Of a stretch of DNA of 6,307 nucleotides, positions 6,097 through 6,307 are shown piece by piece. The notes under the pieces were generated by a model. It had not been told where the DNA came from, made no database searches, and saw only the letters and a list, made by a program, of their open reading frames with translations. The stretch covers positions 1 through 6,307 of the forward strand of contig CAJPUA010000058.1 of the NCBI GenBank assembly GCA_905373705.1. Direction: 5' to 3'. Source of the stretch: an uncultured Schwartzia sp. (GTDB lineage: Bacteria; Bacillota; Negativicutes; Selenomonadales; Selenomonadaceae). A program made the translations under genes and the position numbers. Every line of letters starts with the position of its first letter. Position 1 is the stretch's first letter.

Positions 6097-6273
6097 GCGT
6101 ACTGTACATTCCAATATGCGCGTACTGAACACAAATTTTGCGCGTACTTCACAGAAAATATGCAGCGTACTGCACTATTTCCTGCTGCGTACTAACCGCA
6201 AAATTTGCTGCGTACTACACATATTTTCCCGCCTAAAAAACGCGTACTGAATTCCACCTGAAAGGTGCGTACT
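6097..6273. repeat. Iteron array, eight GCGTACT copies (putative origin of replication)
   Basis: GCGTACT begins at 6097, 6120, 6142, 6165, 6187, 6210, 6242 and 6267, all in the same orientation. The first six are spaced 23, 22, 23, 22 and 23 bp, close to two helical turns. The last two are offset by 32 and 25 bp. Around the first six the wider pattern is roughly TGC(T)GCGTACTNNACA followed by A/T-rich sequence, so full iterons are about 22 bp. The last two share only the core. Direct iterons just upstream of a Rep_3 gene are the standard arrangement for an iteron-controlled origin and copy number. Confidence 0.93.
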
Positions 6274-6292
6274 AATTACATCGGCGGGAAAA
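6224..6292. repeat. 10-bp inverted repeat around iterons 7 and 8
   Basis: TTTTCCCGCC (6224-6233) is the exact reverse complement of GGCGGGAAAA (6283-6292). The enclosed 49 bp hold the two irregularly spaced iterons and a small CACCT-GAA-AGGTG dyad (6255-6267). The right arm overlaps by three bases the right arm of the 18-bp inverted repeat, so in RNA the two pairings could compete. It is a candidate operator or leader structure for rep autoregulation. Confidence 0.6.
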
Positions 6293-6307
6293 AAAAGGGG
6301 GAGTAAC
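6290..6307. repeat. Right arm of perfect 18-bp inverted repeat, containing the rep ribosome binding site
   Basis: AAAAAAAGGGGGAGTAAC is the exact reverse complement of 6076-6093. It contains GGAG (6300-6303), which lies 5 nt before the rep ATG at position 2 if the molecule is circular. Confidence 0.9.

Noticed and set aside
6011..6250. 79-codon plus-strand frame with repeated LRT/VLH segments
   Set aside because: The protein repeats are simply the translated iterons; it has no supporting start signal.
6097..6273. CRISPR-like regular repeats
   Set aside because: The repeated core is only 7 bp with 15-16 bp between cores, and it lies directly upstream of a Rep_3 gene; these are iterons.

Overview
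This 6.3-kb window looks like a complete, small, multiresistance plasmid written linearly from the start codon of its replication gene. The last bases (...GGGGGAGTAAC) give the first ORF a Shine-Dalgarno only if position 6307 joins position 1. The parts point to a Gram-negative proteobacterial host: a Rep_3-family initiator with iterons, an RSF1010-derived sul2-strA-strB segment, a Tn2/Tn3-family fragment with blaTEM-1, and an IS91-family transposase fragment. The species cannot be fixed. The 1.6-kb replicon is less GC-rich in character than the block it carries and could come from a Neisseriaceae-, Pasteurellaceae- or Moraxella-like host, but that is a guess.

Layout. (1) Replicon module, 5752-6307 plus 1-1039: on the minus strand a small gene of unknown function (from 5972), then an intergenic origin-like region with eight GCGTACT iterons at 22-23 bp spacing. 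The iterons are bracketed by a perfect 18-bp inverted repeat. The plus-strand rep gene (2-808) follows, then a second, different repeat cluster (TGTCGC/GCGACA, 839-1001). (2) Resistance block, 1040-5747, with all intact resistance genes on the minus strand. Read from 5747 downward it holds the C-terminal part of RSF1010 repC, sul2, strA, a truncated strB, a truncated tnpR, blaTEM-1, the Tn2/Tn3 38-bp terminal repeat, the start of an IS91-family transposase (opposite strand, with a LexA-like box), and finally an internal fragment of the same repC.

The two repC fragments abut in the original gene (about 4 bp apart by recollection of RSF1010). The block is flanked on both sides by the same 4 bp, TACG. 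Removing the block and one TACG restores an uninterrupted 80-codon reading frame for the small gene. The simplest reading is that a 4,708-bp circular resistance segment, opened inside repC, entered a 1,595-bp cryptic plasmid and made a 4-bp duplication (1,595 + 4 + 4,708 = 6,307).

How it works together: replication must rest on the Rep_3 initiator and its iterons, because RSF1010 repA, repB, mob and oriV are absent and repC is broken. Resistance is expected to ampicillin/penicillins (TEM-1), sulfonamides (Sul2) and streptomycin (APH(3'')-Ib alone, since APH(6)-Id is truncated). No mobilisation, partition or toxin-antitoxin gene is recognisable.
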